Shown here piece after piece: positions 1-5,127 of a stretch of 5,127 bases of DNA (position 1 is the first letter of the stretch; the number at the start of each line of letters is the position of its first letter). The notes beneath the pieces were generated by a model that did no database searches, was not told the DNA's origin, and saw only the letters and a list, made by a program, of their open reading frames with translations. Source of the stretch: Gallionella sp. (lineage in GTDB: Bacteria > Pseudomonadota > Gammaproteobacteria > Burkholderiales > Gallionellaceae). A program made the translations under genes and the position numbers. Where the stretch lies: positions 1-5,127 of the forward strand of contig JANYHX010000014.1 of NCBI GenBank assembly GCA_025362155.1. The letters run 5' to 3'.

Positions 1-885
1 GCCGATTACCGGCAGAATCTCGATGATTTGCTCAAGCAGGCTGATACAGCGATGTACGCAGCCAAAAAATCCGGGCGTAATACTTTTCGCTTCTTTGATC
101 CCGCGATGCAGCAGGCACTGGAAATGCACAGCCAGATTGAAGCGGGAATGCGCAAGGCAATACCAAACCAGGAATTCAAGCTTTTCTACCAGCTGCAAGT
201 TGATAGCACGCAACGCACTGTGGGTGCCGAAGCCCTCCTGCGCTGGGAACAGCCGGGGAAGGGAATGATCAGCCCTGGCCAATTTATTCCTGTAGCGGAA
301 GATACCGGGCTGATTCTGCCTCTCGGGCTGTGGGTGTTACAAACCGCCTGCGCGCAACTTAAAGCATGGGAAAGCAATCCCCTTACGCGCGAGTTATCCC
401 TTGCAGTCAACGTCAGTGCGCGGCAATTTCGTCAACCGACTTTCGTGAAGCAAGTGAGCGAGTTGATTGAGCAAACCTTAATCAACCCCGCACGCCTCAA
501 ACTTGAATTGACTGAAAGCACAGTGCTGGAAAACATCACTGATATCATCGCCAAGATGCATGCATTAAAACTGATTGGGGTACGCTTTTCGATGGATGAT
601 TTTGGTACTGGTTATTCATCGCTGGCATATTTGTCGCAATTGCCGCTCGACCAGCTGAAGATCGACCAGTCTTTCGTACGCAACATCGGCACAAAATCCA
701 GCGATTCCATGATTATTCAAACGATTATCGGCATGGCCAATAATCTGGGTATCGAAGTCATTGCCGAGGGAGTTGAAACTCAAGCGCAATGTGACTTTCT
801 GTGGGATGCCGGATGCAGACTTTATCAGGGGTACCTGTTCGGCAAGCCTATCCCGGCGGCGGAATTTATTGCCCTGTTAAAATAG
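1..885 (+). CDS. GGDEF-EAL domain protein, C-terminal part (cyclic-di-GMP phosphodiesterase); 5' end outside window
   Basis: The reading frame is open from base 1 and ends at TAG 883-885, giving 294 visible residues. Residues 1-32 are the tail of a GGDEF domain (ADTAMYAAKKSGRN then FRFF). From about residue 45 to the end there is a complete EAL domain, which hydrolyses c-di-GMP to pGpG. The metal and catalytic residues are present: E77 in EALLRW, N137 in NVSARQ, E169 and E172 in ELTES, D199-D200 in DDFGTGYSS, K220 in LKIDQSF, E256 in AEGVE and Q276 in YQGY. The phosphodiesterase half is therefore probably active; the GGDEF signature itself is upstream and cannot be judged. One small oddity is FYQLQVD, where most relatives have FYQPQVD. 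Sensory domains such as PAS or a membrane segment usually precede this pair but lie outside the window. TTG 28 and later internal starts are not the real start. The gene converges on argH. Confidence 0.95.
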   Translation, partial: ADYRQNLDDLLKQADTAMYAAKKSGRNTFRFFDPAMQQALEMHSQIEAGMRKAIPNQEFKLFYQLQVDSTQRTVGAEALLRWEQPGKGMISPGQFIPVAEDTGLILPLGLWVLQTACAQLKAWESNPLTRELSLAVNVSARQFRQPTFVKQVSELIEQTLINPARLKLELTESTVLENITDIIAKMHALKLIGVRFSMDDFGTGYSSLAYLSQLPLDQLKIDQSFVRNIGTKSSDSMIIQTIIGMANNLGIEVIAEGVETQAQCDFLWDAGCRLYQGYLFGKPIPAAEFIALLK

Positions 886-894
886 GCACACAAA

Positions 895-922
895 TTCCCT
901 CTCCCGCAAGCGGGAAAAGGGA
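895..922. repeat. Imperfect hairpin just after the EAL gene; possible weak terminator or dispersed palindrome
   Basis: CCCGC 903-907 and GCGGG 910-914 pair around a tight AA turn. Outward the stem continues with interruptions (TCCCTC on the left, AAAAGGGA on the right). It begins ten bases after the stop of the EAL gene, so it could slow or end transcription, but no run of T follows it. The CCCTCTCCCGC/GCGGGA layout resembles short palindromes I recall between genes in many proteobacteria. Role unproven. Confidence 0.4.
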
Positions 923-931
923 GTGACAGCT

Positions 932-989
932 TTGTAGGGTGCGTTCCACGCACCAACGATGGTGGTGGTGCGTGGAACGCACCCTACAA
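932..989. repeat. REP pair (BIME-like): two GTAG-headed palindromes in inverted orientation
   Basis: Two 24-bp arms, 932-955 and 966-989, are perfect reverse complements separated by 10 bases. Each arm is itself a REP-like unit. The left one has GTAG (934-937) directly followed by a 7-bp stem with a 3-base loop (GGTGCGT, TCC, ACGCACC, 938-954). The right one is its mirror image ending in CTAC (984-987). GTAG or GTRG next to a short palindrome is the known mark of REPs mobilised by RAYT (Y1/IS200-like) transposases, and an inverted pair is the classic BIME unit. It lies between the convergent ends of the EAL gene and argH, where a strong hairpin may also stop transcription from one or both sides. 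The assignment is from structure; no RAYT gene is in the window. Confidence 0.85.
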
Positions 990-1006
990 CATTGCACTTT
1001 TTAATT

Positions 1007-1142
1007 TAGGGAAGTGCCGATTAAGTCCTCCGTTCGTGGTGAGCTTGTCGAACCATGAATGGGGGACGATTTACAATCAATGCGTTAGTTGTACGGCCCT
1101 TCGACAAGCTCAGGGCGAACGGACTTAATCGGCGCTTCCTTA
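1007..1142. mobile_element. TA-bordered foldback (MITE-like) element built from two inverted copies of one repeat
   Basis: The ends 1007-1028 and 1121-1142 are 22-bp inverted repeats with two mismatches (at 1009 and 1015); both begin with TA, and their inner part is GCCGATTAAGTCC on each strand. Inside each arm sits a second motif with the constant core GAGCTTGTCGA (1041-1051 on +; the complement at 1100-1110). Copy 1 can fold into a 16-pair stem, 1025-1040 with 1052-1067, closed by this core. Copy 2 folds only into about five pairs. The middle, about 1068-1090, is unique. There is no coding capacity, so it would have to be moved by a transposase in trans. TA at both borders fits a Tc1/mariner or IS630-type target duplication, but TA is too short to prove it. 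It ends eight bases from the argH stop codon. I recall the core as a very widespread proteobacterial repeat. Confidence 0.75.
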
Positions 1143-1150
1143 GAAAGAAA

Positions 1151-2575
1151 TTATTTCGTGAGGCTGGTACGAGCCCGCATGATCGCCGCTGCAACTTGCT
1201 GTGGCGCGGTTCCACCGGTATGGTTGCGGCTGGCAAGCGAGCCTTCCAGTGATAAAACCTGATACACATCTTCTTCAATGAGCGCCGAGAGTTGCCGCAA
1301 CTCGGCGATACTGATGTCGCCCAGATCGCAGCTGCGCTGTTCGGCAAAGCGCACCGCGACAGCGACAACTTCATGTGCATCGCGGAACGGCAGGCCTTTT
1401 TTGACCAGATAATCAGCCAGGTCTGTCGCGGTAGCATAACCCTGCAAGGCCGCGCTGCGCATGGCTTCCGGCTTGACCTGAATACCCGCGATCATATCGG
1501 CATAGATGCGCAAAGTCTGTGTTAATGTTTCCACCGTGTCGAACAGTGGCTCTTTGTCCTCTTGGTTGTCCTTGTTGTAAGCCAGCGGCTGGCCTTTCAT
1601 CAGTGTGAGCAGCGCGACCAGATGACCATTCACGCGCCCGGTCTTGCCACGCACCAGTTCCGGAACATCGGGATTTTTCTTTTGCGGCATGATGGAGGAA
1701 CCGGTGCAAAAACGGTCAGCGATGTCGATAAAGCCAAAACGCGGGCTCATCCAGAGTATTAATTCTTCTGAAAAACGTGACAGATGCGTCATAATCAATG
1801 CACCACAAGCGGTGAATTCAATAGCAAAGTCGCGATCTGAAACTGCATCCAGCGAGTTTTCGCACACCCCATCAAAGCCCAGCAACTCTGCCACCATTTC
1901 GCGCTTGATCGGATAGCTGGTTCCGGCCAAGGCTGCTGCGCCGAGTGGCAGGCGATTCACCCGTTTGCGGCAATCCCGGAGCCGTTCCGTGTCACGCCTT
2001 AGCATCTCGAAATAGGCCATCAGATGATGCGCAAAACTAATCGGCTGGGCGACTTGCAAATGGGTAAAGCCGGGCATGATGGTATGGGTGTGTTGCTCGG
2101 CCAGATCGAGCAGTGCACTTTGCAGCACCCTGATAAGTCCGAGCAGGTCATCGATGGCCTGACGTAAATATAAACGTATATCGGTCGCTACCTGATCGTT
2201 GCGGGACCGTCCGGTATGTAAGCGCTTTCCTGCATCGCCGACTAACGTGGTCAGCCGCTTCTCAATATTAAGGTGGACATCTTCAAAATCCACAGACCAG
2301 GCAAATTCGCCGCCGAGAATTTCGTTCTGGATTTGCGCAAGACCACGCTTGATATCGCTCAGGTCCTGGCTGGAGATAATGTCACAGCTCGCCAGCATTT
2401 GCGCATGTGCCAGTGAACCTTGAATATCGAACAGGGCCAGCTTGTAATCAAAGCCCACCGATGCGGTGTAACGTTTTACCAAGTCTGCCACCGGTTCGGC
2501 GAATCGTCCCGACCAGGTATTATTTTTGTTCTTTGAATCTTGCCCTGGATTTTTATCTTGCATTAAATCTTGCAT
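1151..2575 (-). CDS. argH: argininosuccinate lyase
   Basis: ArgH splits argininosuccinate into arginine and fumarate, the last step of arginine biosynthesis, as a cytosolic homotetramer. Read from ATG 2575-2573 the protein has 474 residues, close to the usual 460-470. It opens with the family's [14 protein letters not shown], then [15 protein letters not shown]. The catalytic His is in [12 protein letters not shown] (about residue 172), and the fumarase/ASL superfamily signature [12 protein letters not shown] has its Ser pair at about 293-294. It ends with the usual [16 protein letters not shown] region. An in-frame GTG at 2587-2585 would add four residues, but GGGGG stands a proper distance before ATG 2575, so I prefer that start; ATG 2563-2561 is also possible. 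The N-terminus holds a 12-base near-tandem duplication (MQDLMQDK). The gene is divergent from the histidine kinase gene with only 29 bases between. The frame is intact and no key residue is missing. Confidence 0.97.
   Translation of the reverse strand: MQDLMQDKNPGQDSKNKNNTWSGRFAEPVADLVKRYTASVGFDYKLALFDIQGSLAHAQMLASCDIISSQDLSDIKRGLAQIQNEILGGEFAWSVDFEDVHLNIEKRLTTLVGDAGKRLHTGRSRNDQVATDIRLYLRQAIDDLLGLIRVLQSALLDLAEQHTHTIMPGFTHLQVAQPISFAHHLMAYFEMLRRDTERLRDCRKRVNRLPLGAAALAGTSYPIKREMVAELLGFDGVCENSLDAVSDRDFAIEFTACGALIMTHLSRFSEELILWMSPRFGFIDIADRFCTGSSIMPQKKNPDVPELVRGKTGRVNGHLVALLTLMKGQPLAYNKDNQEDKEPLFDTVETLTQTLRIYADMIAGIQVKPEAMRSAALQGYATATDLADYLVKKGLPFRDAHEVVAVAVRFAEQRSCDLGDISIAELRQLSALIEEDVYQVLSLEGSLASRNHTGGTAPQQVAAAIMRARTSLTK
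2540..2568 (+). promoter_or_regulatory. Weak candidate sigma-70 promoter for the kinase-regulator operon
   Basis: TTGCCC (2540-2545) and TTAAAT (2563-2568) are separated by 17 bases and each matches four of six consensus positions. Transcription would begin near 2575, about 30 bases before the kinase start, inside the 5' end of argH. Any promoter for this operon must lie within or next to argH because only 29 bases separate the genes. Such weak matches occur by chance, so this is a candidate only. Confidence 0.25.
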
Positions 2576-2576
2576 T
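2555..2576. repeat. Short tandem duplication over the argH start codons
   Basis: The ten bases ATCTTGCATT occur at 2555-2564 and again at 2567-2576, a 12-base period. On the minus strand this gives two ATG CAA GAT units, so argH has two equivalent ATG start candidates four codons apart. It may be simple slippage. Two copies of a site in a divergent promoter region could also bind a regulator, but the spacing does not match the roughly 21-base period typical of LytTR targets. Confidence 0.6.
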
Positions 2577-2604
2577 GATGCCCCCACTTGTCCCAGAATG
2601 AAGC

Positions 2605-3711
2605 ATGGAAAAACCGAACCTTTCCCGCCATGAACCTGATTTTTCTGCTGCCATGAATCATGCGCGCAGTATAAAACAAAATGCCCGTGCGGATGGTTTG
2701 CCCAACTTTCGCAACCTGGGCACCGTATTACGGATTCTGCTGATCAGCAATAGCCTGGCCCTATTGCATGCTATCTTGCTGGCCGGTGCATGGGCGGATA
2801 TAGCCCAGCAAATGATGCAAATTACCACCCTGCTCACTCCTGTGCTGCTGACCAGTTTGCTACTGCTATGGGGGGTGCAGCCTTGGCTCAACCAGCTTTC
2901 ATACCGAAATGGCGTACTGGCGGTCACCGCATTGGTGTTCATATTGACCCTGTCAATTTATAACCTTGGCAGGGAAATATTTCAGTTGCGAGAGGGACAT
3001 GAAAGTGACTTCGATATGATGCGATATGGTCTGCTGAGCGTGTTGGTGTGTGTCATTCTGTTGCTGTATTTCCGGCTGCGCACCCAGGCATTGTCCCATG
3101 CAATAAACGATACCCACTTGCAAGTATTGCGTGCGCGCATGCGACCGCATTTTTTGTTCAATACCATCAACGCGGTGCTCGGCATCGTGCGTACCCAGCC
3201 CAGGCAAGCCGAAACCGCGCTGGAAGATATGGCGGATTTGTTTCGTCTGGCCATGTCGGATGCACGGGATCTGGTGCCATTGCAAAAAGAGATCCAATTG
3301 AGCAAGCAATATATTGCGCTGGAACAATTGCGTATGGGTGATCGGTTACGTATGGACTGGCAAATGCAGAATCTGCCGGAAGATGCATTAATTCCACTTC
3401 TATTGTTGCAACCTTTGCTGGAGAATGCCGTATATCATGGCATTGAGCCCTTGCCACAAGGCGGCTGCATCAAAGTGGTAGTGTGCCGCAAGGGCCAGGA
3501 GTTGCAACTCACGGTGGAAAATCCCTGCGTGCCGCGCAGCGAGGGAACACACCAAGGCAACAAAATAGCATTGCGTAATATCCGCGAACGGCTGAATCTG
3601 CTATTCGATGTCGAAGCTCGATATGAGGTCGACGAAGGGAAAGATTTTTATCGGGTGGAAATCGCCCTCCCTTATGTAACAAAACGGCGTGCCAGGGGAC
3701 AAATTTCATGA
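2605..3711 (+). CDS. algZ: LytS/AlgZ (FimS)-type membrane sensor histidine kinase
   Basis: This 368-residue protein is an inner-membrane sensor that should pass phosphate to the regulator encoded next to it. Four hydrophobic helices are visible at about 41-62, 73-91, 103-121 and 142-157, with short loops and no large periplasmic sensing domain. After them comes the His_kinase family domain typical of LytS proteins: phospho-acceptor H182 in [12 protein letters not shown], the ATP-binding N box with E273-N274 in LLENAVYHG, and a G box reading [13 protein letters not shown]. That G box is less glycine-rich than in classical kinases, but as I recall this is usual for the AlgZ branch. ATG 2605 is the first in-frame start and gives a cytoplasmic lead of about 40 residues; ATG 2653 is an alternative, and neither has a strong ribosome site. 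The stop overlaps the next gene (ATGA). The symbol rests on family plus the argH-algZ-algR order; its role here is unknown. In Pseudomonas aeruginosa the pair controls alginate and type IV pilus functions. Confidence 0.9.
   Translation: MEKPNLSRHEPDFSAAMNHARSIKQNARADGLPNFRNLGTVLRILLISNSLALLHAILLAGAWADIAQQMMQITTLLTPVLLTSLLLLWGVQPWLNQLSYRNGVLAVTALVFILTLSIYNLGREIFQLREGHESDFDMMRYGLLSVLVCVILLLYFRLRTQALSHAINDTHLQVLRARMRPHFLFNTINAVLGIVRTQPRQAETALEDMADLFRLAMSDARDLVPLQKEIQLSKQYIALEQLRMGDRLRMDWQMQNLPEDALIPLLLLQPLLENAVYHGIEPLPQGGCIKVVVCRKGQELQLTVENPCVPRSEGTHQGNKIALRNIRERLNLLFDVEARYEVDEGKDFYRVEIALPYVTKRRARGQIS
3694..3699 (+). promoter_or_regulatory. Ribosome binding site of the AlgR-type regulator, inside the kinase gene
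   Basis: AGGGGA lies eight bases before ATG 3708. It is the clearest ribosome site in the window and fixes the start that overlaps the kinase stop codon (ATGA, 3708-3711). This arrangement indicates translational coupling of sensor and regulator. Confidence 0.8.
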
Positions 3712-4472
3712 GCGAAATTGAAAATAAGCAAGCATTGCGCGTATTTATTGTCGACGACGAGCCGCCCGCGCGCAATCGCCTGCACGATTTGCTGGATGAT
3801 TGCAGTGAACAGTTGGCCCTCGAGGTGGTGGGGGAAGCGGGTAATGGCCAGGAAGCATTGGACAAACTCGGCGACATCCGCGCCGATGTGGTGTTGCTGG
3901 ACATACGCATGCCACAAATGGACGGCATCGAACTAGCCCAACATCTGAACAAACTCCTCAACCCGCCAGTCGTTATTTTCACCACGGCATACGACGCCTA
4001 TGCAATCCAGGCATTCGATCTGAAAGCAATTGATTATTTGCTCAAGCCGATACGATTGAGACGTTTATTCGAGGCACTGAACCGCGCCCGCGATGCGGTG
4101 CCGGTACAAACTGAAGTGTTGCGTAATTTGTTACCCGAACCGCGCAAGAATCTGTCCATCCACGAGCGCGGCAAAGTTCATCTGATCCCCATCGAACAGG
4201 TGTTGTTTTTGCGTGCCGAGTTTAAATATATTACCGTGCGCACCGCCGAACGTGAGTACCTTATCGAGGAATCACTTAACGCATTGGAAAAAGAATTTCC
4301 GACCCGCTTCATACGCATCCACCGCAACAGCCTGATCGCCAAAGAGGCGATTGTGGGCTTTGAAAAAGGCGGCGATGAAGGGGAAAGCGGCTGGATGGTC
4401 AAGCTGAAAGGCCTGGACGAGTTGCTCGCCATTAGTCGTCGGCAGCAGCATATTGTCAAAGAGTTCAGTTAA
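3708..4472 (+). CDS. algR: LytTR-family response regulator, AlgR type
   Basis: A 254-residue, two-domain DNA-binding response regulator. The receiver domain spans about residues 10-125: acidic pocket D16-D17 in VDDEPPAR, phospho-acceptor D65 in VVLLDIRMPQMDG, the conserved T92/T93 position in IFTTAY, and K113 in DYLLKPI. After a linker, the LytTR DNA-binding domain runs from about 148 to 250, with LFLRAEFKYITVRT and the typical RFIRIHRNSLIAKEAI segment. It starts within the kinase stop codon and is surely the kinase's partner. LytTR regulators bind paired direct repeats upstream of targets; I find no convincing pair in the window. Its TAA stop (4470-4472) lies at the edge of the following foldback element, but the protein ends near the normal family end (AISRRQQHIVKEFS), so nothing appears truncated. 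The usual downstream neighbour hemC is absent from the window. Symbol by family and gene order. Confidence 0.93.
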   Translation: MSEIENKQALRVFIVDDEPPARNRLHDLLDDCSEQLALEVVGEAGNGQEALDKLGDIRADVVLLDIRMPQMDGIELAQHLNKLLNPPVVIFTTAYDAYAIQAFDLKAIDYLLKPIRLRRLFEALNRARDAVPVQTEVLRNLLPEPRKNLSIHERGKVHLIPIEQVLFLRAEFKYITVRTAEREYLIEESLNALEKEFPTRFIRIHRNSLIAKEAIVGFEKGGDEGESGWMVKLKGLDELLAISRRQQHIVKEFS

Positions 4473-4620
4473 TCTTACTGTGTCAGAAAACCGCTGAAGG
4501 GCGCATCGCGGCGTTAAATTTCGGCTCAGAATGCTCATTTACTGATGTGTAAATTCCGCTTCTTCGCCGAAATTTGCCTTGCGCTGCATCCCTTGATCGG
4601 TTTCTGACACAGTAAGATTA
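4470..4620. mobile_element. MITE-like foldback element with perfect terminal inverted repeats, TA borders
   Basis: Bases 4470-4489 and 4601-4620 are perfect 20-bp inverted repeats (TAATCTTACTGTGTCAGAAA). The match continues inward as ACCG after a one-base bulge, then again at AAATTTCGGC 4516-4525 with its complement 4566-4575, and at the centre as ATTTAC 4537-4542 with GTAAAT 4549-4554 around a 6-base loop. The whole piece can thus fold on itself as an interrupted cruciform. It has no meaningful open frame. Taking the outer TA pairs (4470-4471 and 4619-4620) as a target duplication leaves an element of about 147 bp, of the sort moved by Tc1/mariner or IS630 transposases in trans. It fills the gap between the convergent regulator and glycosylase genes, and the TAA at each end is the stop codon of the gene reading into it. 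It may also act as a two-way terminator, although there is no T tract. Confidence 0.8.
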
Positions 4621-5127
4621 AGGAAGCGCCGAATAAGGCCGTTCGCCCTGAGCTTGTCGAAGGGTCATGCCATATGCCACAGCCTGCCAAGCCAATAGTT
4701 TTTTCTCGTACGGTATCCCAGCATTAGCCGGGCTGGTTGAGGGCAGGCGCTGATAGTGCAGCGAGTTCGTCTTGAGTGTGTGCAGTACATACTTCATAAA
4801 GCATTGTTCTGCTTTAGCCCCATTAAAAAATACCCGCGTGATATGAGGATGCTGCCGAAAAAATTCCTGAAAATCATTCGGAATTAAAGAATCGGCCACA
4901 ATATGAGCATCCAGACTGCTTGTGCGGATGCATGAACCCAGCACATCCCATAATGCAATACCGGAAGATTGTAGAATTTGGAGTCGCTCTGCATAGGGAA
5001 GATCAGGGCTAAAACCAATAAGTTTGCCCATCACAGGCCAGAAGGCATTGCGCGGATGGGCGTAATACTGATCGGCTGCGAGAGAAACCTTGCCGGGCAT
5101 GCTTCCCAGGATCAGTATTGTTGCAGC
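4618..5127 (-). CDS. DNA-deoxyinosine (hypoxanthine-DNA) glycosylase, uracil-DNA glycosylase superfamily; 5' end outside window
   Basis: This base-excision repair enzyme of the UDG superfamily should remove hypoxanthine produced by adenine deamination. The frame is open to the window edge and shows 169 residues; the real start probably lies about 30-50 bases beyond, because family members begin shortly before the first visible motif, ILILGSMPG (residues 4-12). Then come YYAHPRNAFWPVMG (21-34; N27 is, as I recall, the catalytic Asn position in family 6 enzymes), GIALWDVLGSC, PNDFQEFF, VFFNGAKAE and the late motif LPSTSPA (128-134). ATG 5100 lies inside the first motif (GSMPG), so it cannot be the start. 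The native protein appears to end near residue 155. The last 14 residues, LRQAQGERPYSALP, are translated from a dispersed repeat, and the TAA stop is at the edge of a foldback element. The gene converges on the regulator gene. Confidence 0.88.
   Translation of the reverse strand, partial: AATILILGSMPGKVSLAADQYYAHPRNAFWPVMGKLIGFSPDLPYAERLQILQSSGIALWDVLGSCIRTSSLDAHIVADSLIPNDFQEFFRQHPHITRVFFNGAKAEQCFMKYVLHTLKTNSLHYQRLPSTSPANAGIPYEKKLLAWQAVAYGMTLRQAQGERPYSALP
4619..4664 (+). repeat. Solo arm of the GAGCTTGTCGA repeat, forming the 3' end of the glycosylase gene
   Basis: From TAAGGAAGCGCCGA onward this matches, with a few changes, the arm at 1142-1091 read on the minus strand: an outer TAAGGAAGCGCC part, then GTTCGCCCT, the constant core GAGCTTGTCGA (4650-4660) and AGGG. 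There is no inverted partner nearby, so it is a single arm rather than a foldback. Its outer edge coincides with the right TA border of the neighbouring foldback element, so the two are abutting or nested. Confidence 0.8.

Noticed and set aside
932..1142. Possible CRISPR array or integron attachment site, because of several repeats close together
   Set aside because: The units differ from each other, have no regular spacing or spacers, and no cas or integrase gene is present. The structure fits a REP pair plus a foldback element.
1055..1252. Plus-strand frame of 65 codons with the FDKLRANG peptide
   Set aside because: The peptide is the repeat read in another frame, and the rest is antisense to the argH 3' end. 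No family resemblance and no ribosome site.
1021..1437. Minus-strand open frame of 138 codons ending in a repeat-derived peptide
   Set aside because: It runs across argH in another frame and then through the foldback element; its tail (LSLSKG, VRQAHHERR) is a translation of the dispersed repeat. It is a shadow, not a gene.
2953..3327. Minus-strand frames of over 100 codons inside the kinase gene
   Set aside because: They are antisense to a clearly conserved kinase (H box, N box) and resemble no protein I know.
3509..3985. Minus-strand frame of 158 codons across the kinase-regulator joint
   Set aside because: It is antisense to the G box and receiver domain, both highly conserved; composition is low in informative motifs and there is no start context.
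4470..4620. Possible small RNA or riboswitch, because of the long self-complementary region
   Set aside because: It lies between convergent stops, has no promoter or T tract that I can see, and its perfect terminal repeats with TA borders are better explained as a mobile element.

Overview
The window looks like ordinary chromosome from a betaproteobacterium. The evidence is the argH / LytS-type kinase / AlgR-type regulator gene order, the style of the proteins, and a moderate base composition. A member of the Nitrosomonadales (Gallionella or Sideroxydans-like) is my best guess, from memory of similar proteins and repeats. No phage, plasmid, CRISPR, rRNA or tRNA signal is visible.

Layout: (1) 1-885, +, the 3' part of a GGDEF-EAL cyclic-di-GMP protein with an intact EAL phosphodiesterase domain. 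(2) 886-1150, a non-coding gap between convergent genes, packed with palindromes: an imperfect hairpin, a GTAG-type REP pair in inverted orientation, and a TA-bordered foldback element of about 130 bp. (3) 1151-2575, -, argH, argininosuccinate lyase. (4) 2605-3711, +, a four-helix membrane histidine kinase of the LytS/AlgZ (FimS) type, overlapping by ATGA with (5) 3708-4472, +, its LytTR response regulator of the AlgR type. (6) 4470-4620, a second TA-bordered foldback element with perfect 20-bp terminal inverted repeats, followed directly by a solo repeat arm (4619-4664). (7) 4618-5127, -, the 3' part of a DNA-deoxyinosine (hypoxanthine-DNA) glycosylase gene whose last codons come from that repeat arm.

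The kinase and regulator form a translationally coupled two-component operon, divergent from argH with almost no space between, so each promoter must lie in or next to the other gene. In pseudomonads and many betaproteobacteria, as I recall, this trio is followed by hemC. Here the block ends at a foldback element and an inverted repair gene, which suggests a rearrangement or insertion junction.

I see no new defence, secretion or biosynthetic system. The non-routine content is the mobile palindromic repeats: three distinct families, all in the two convergent intergenic gaps, one supplying stop codons to both flanking genes and another supplying a short C-terminal peptide.
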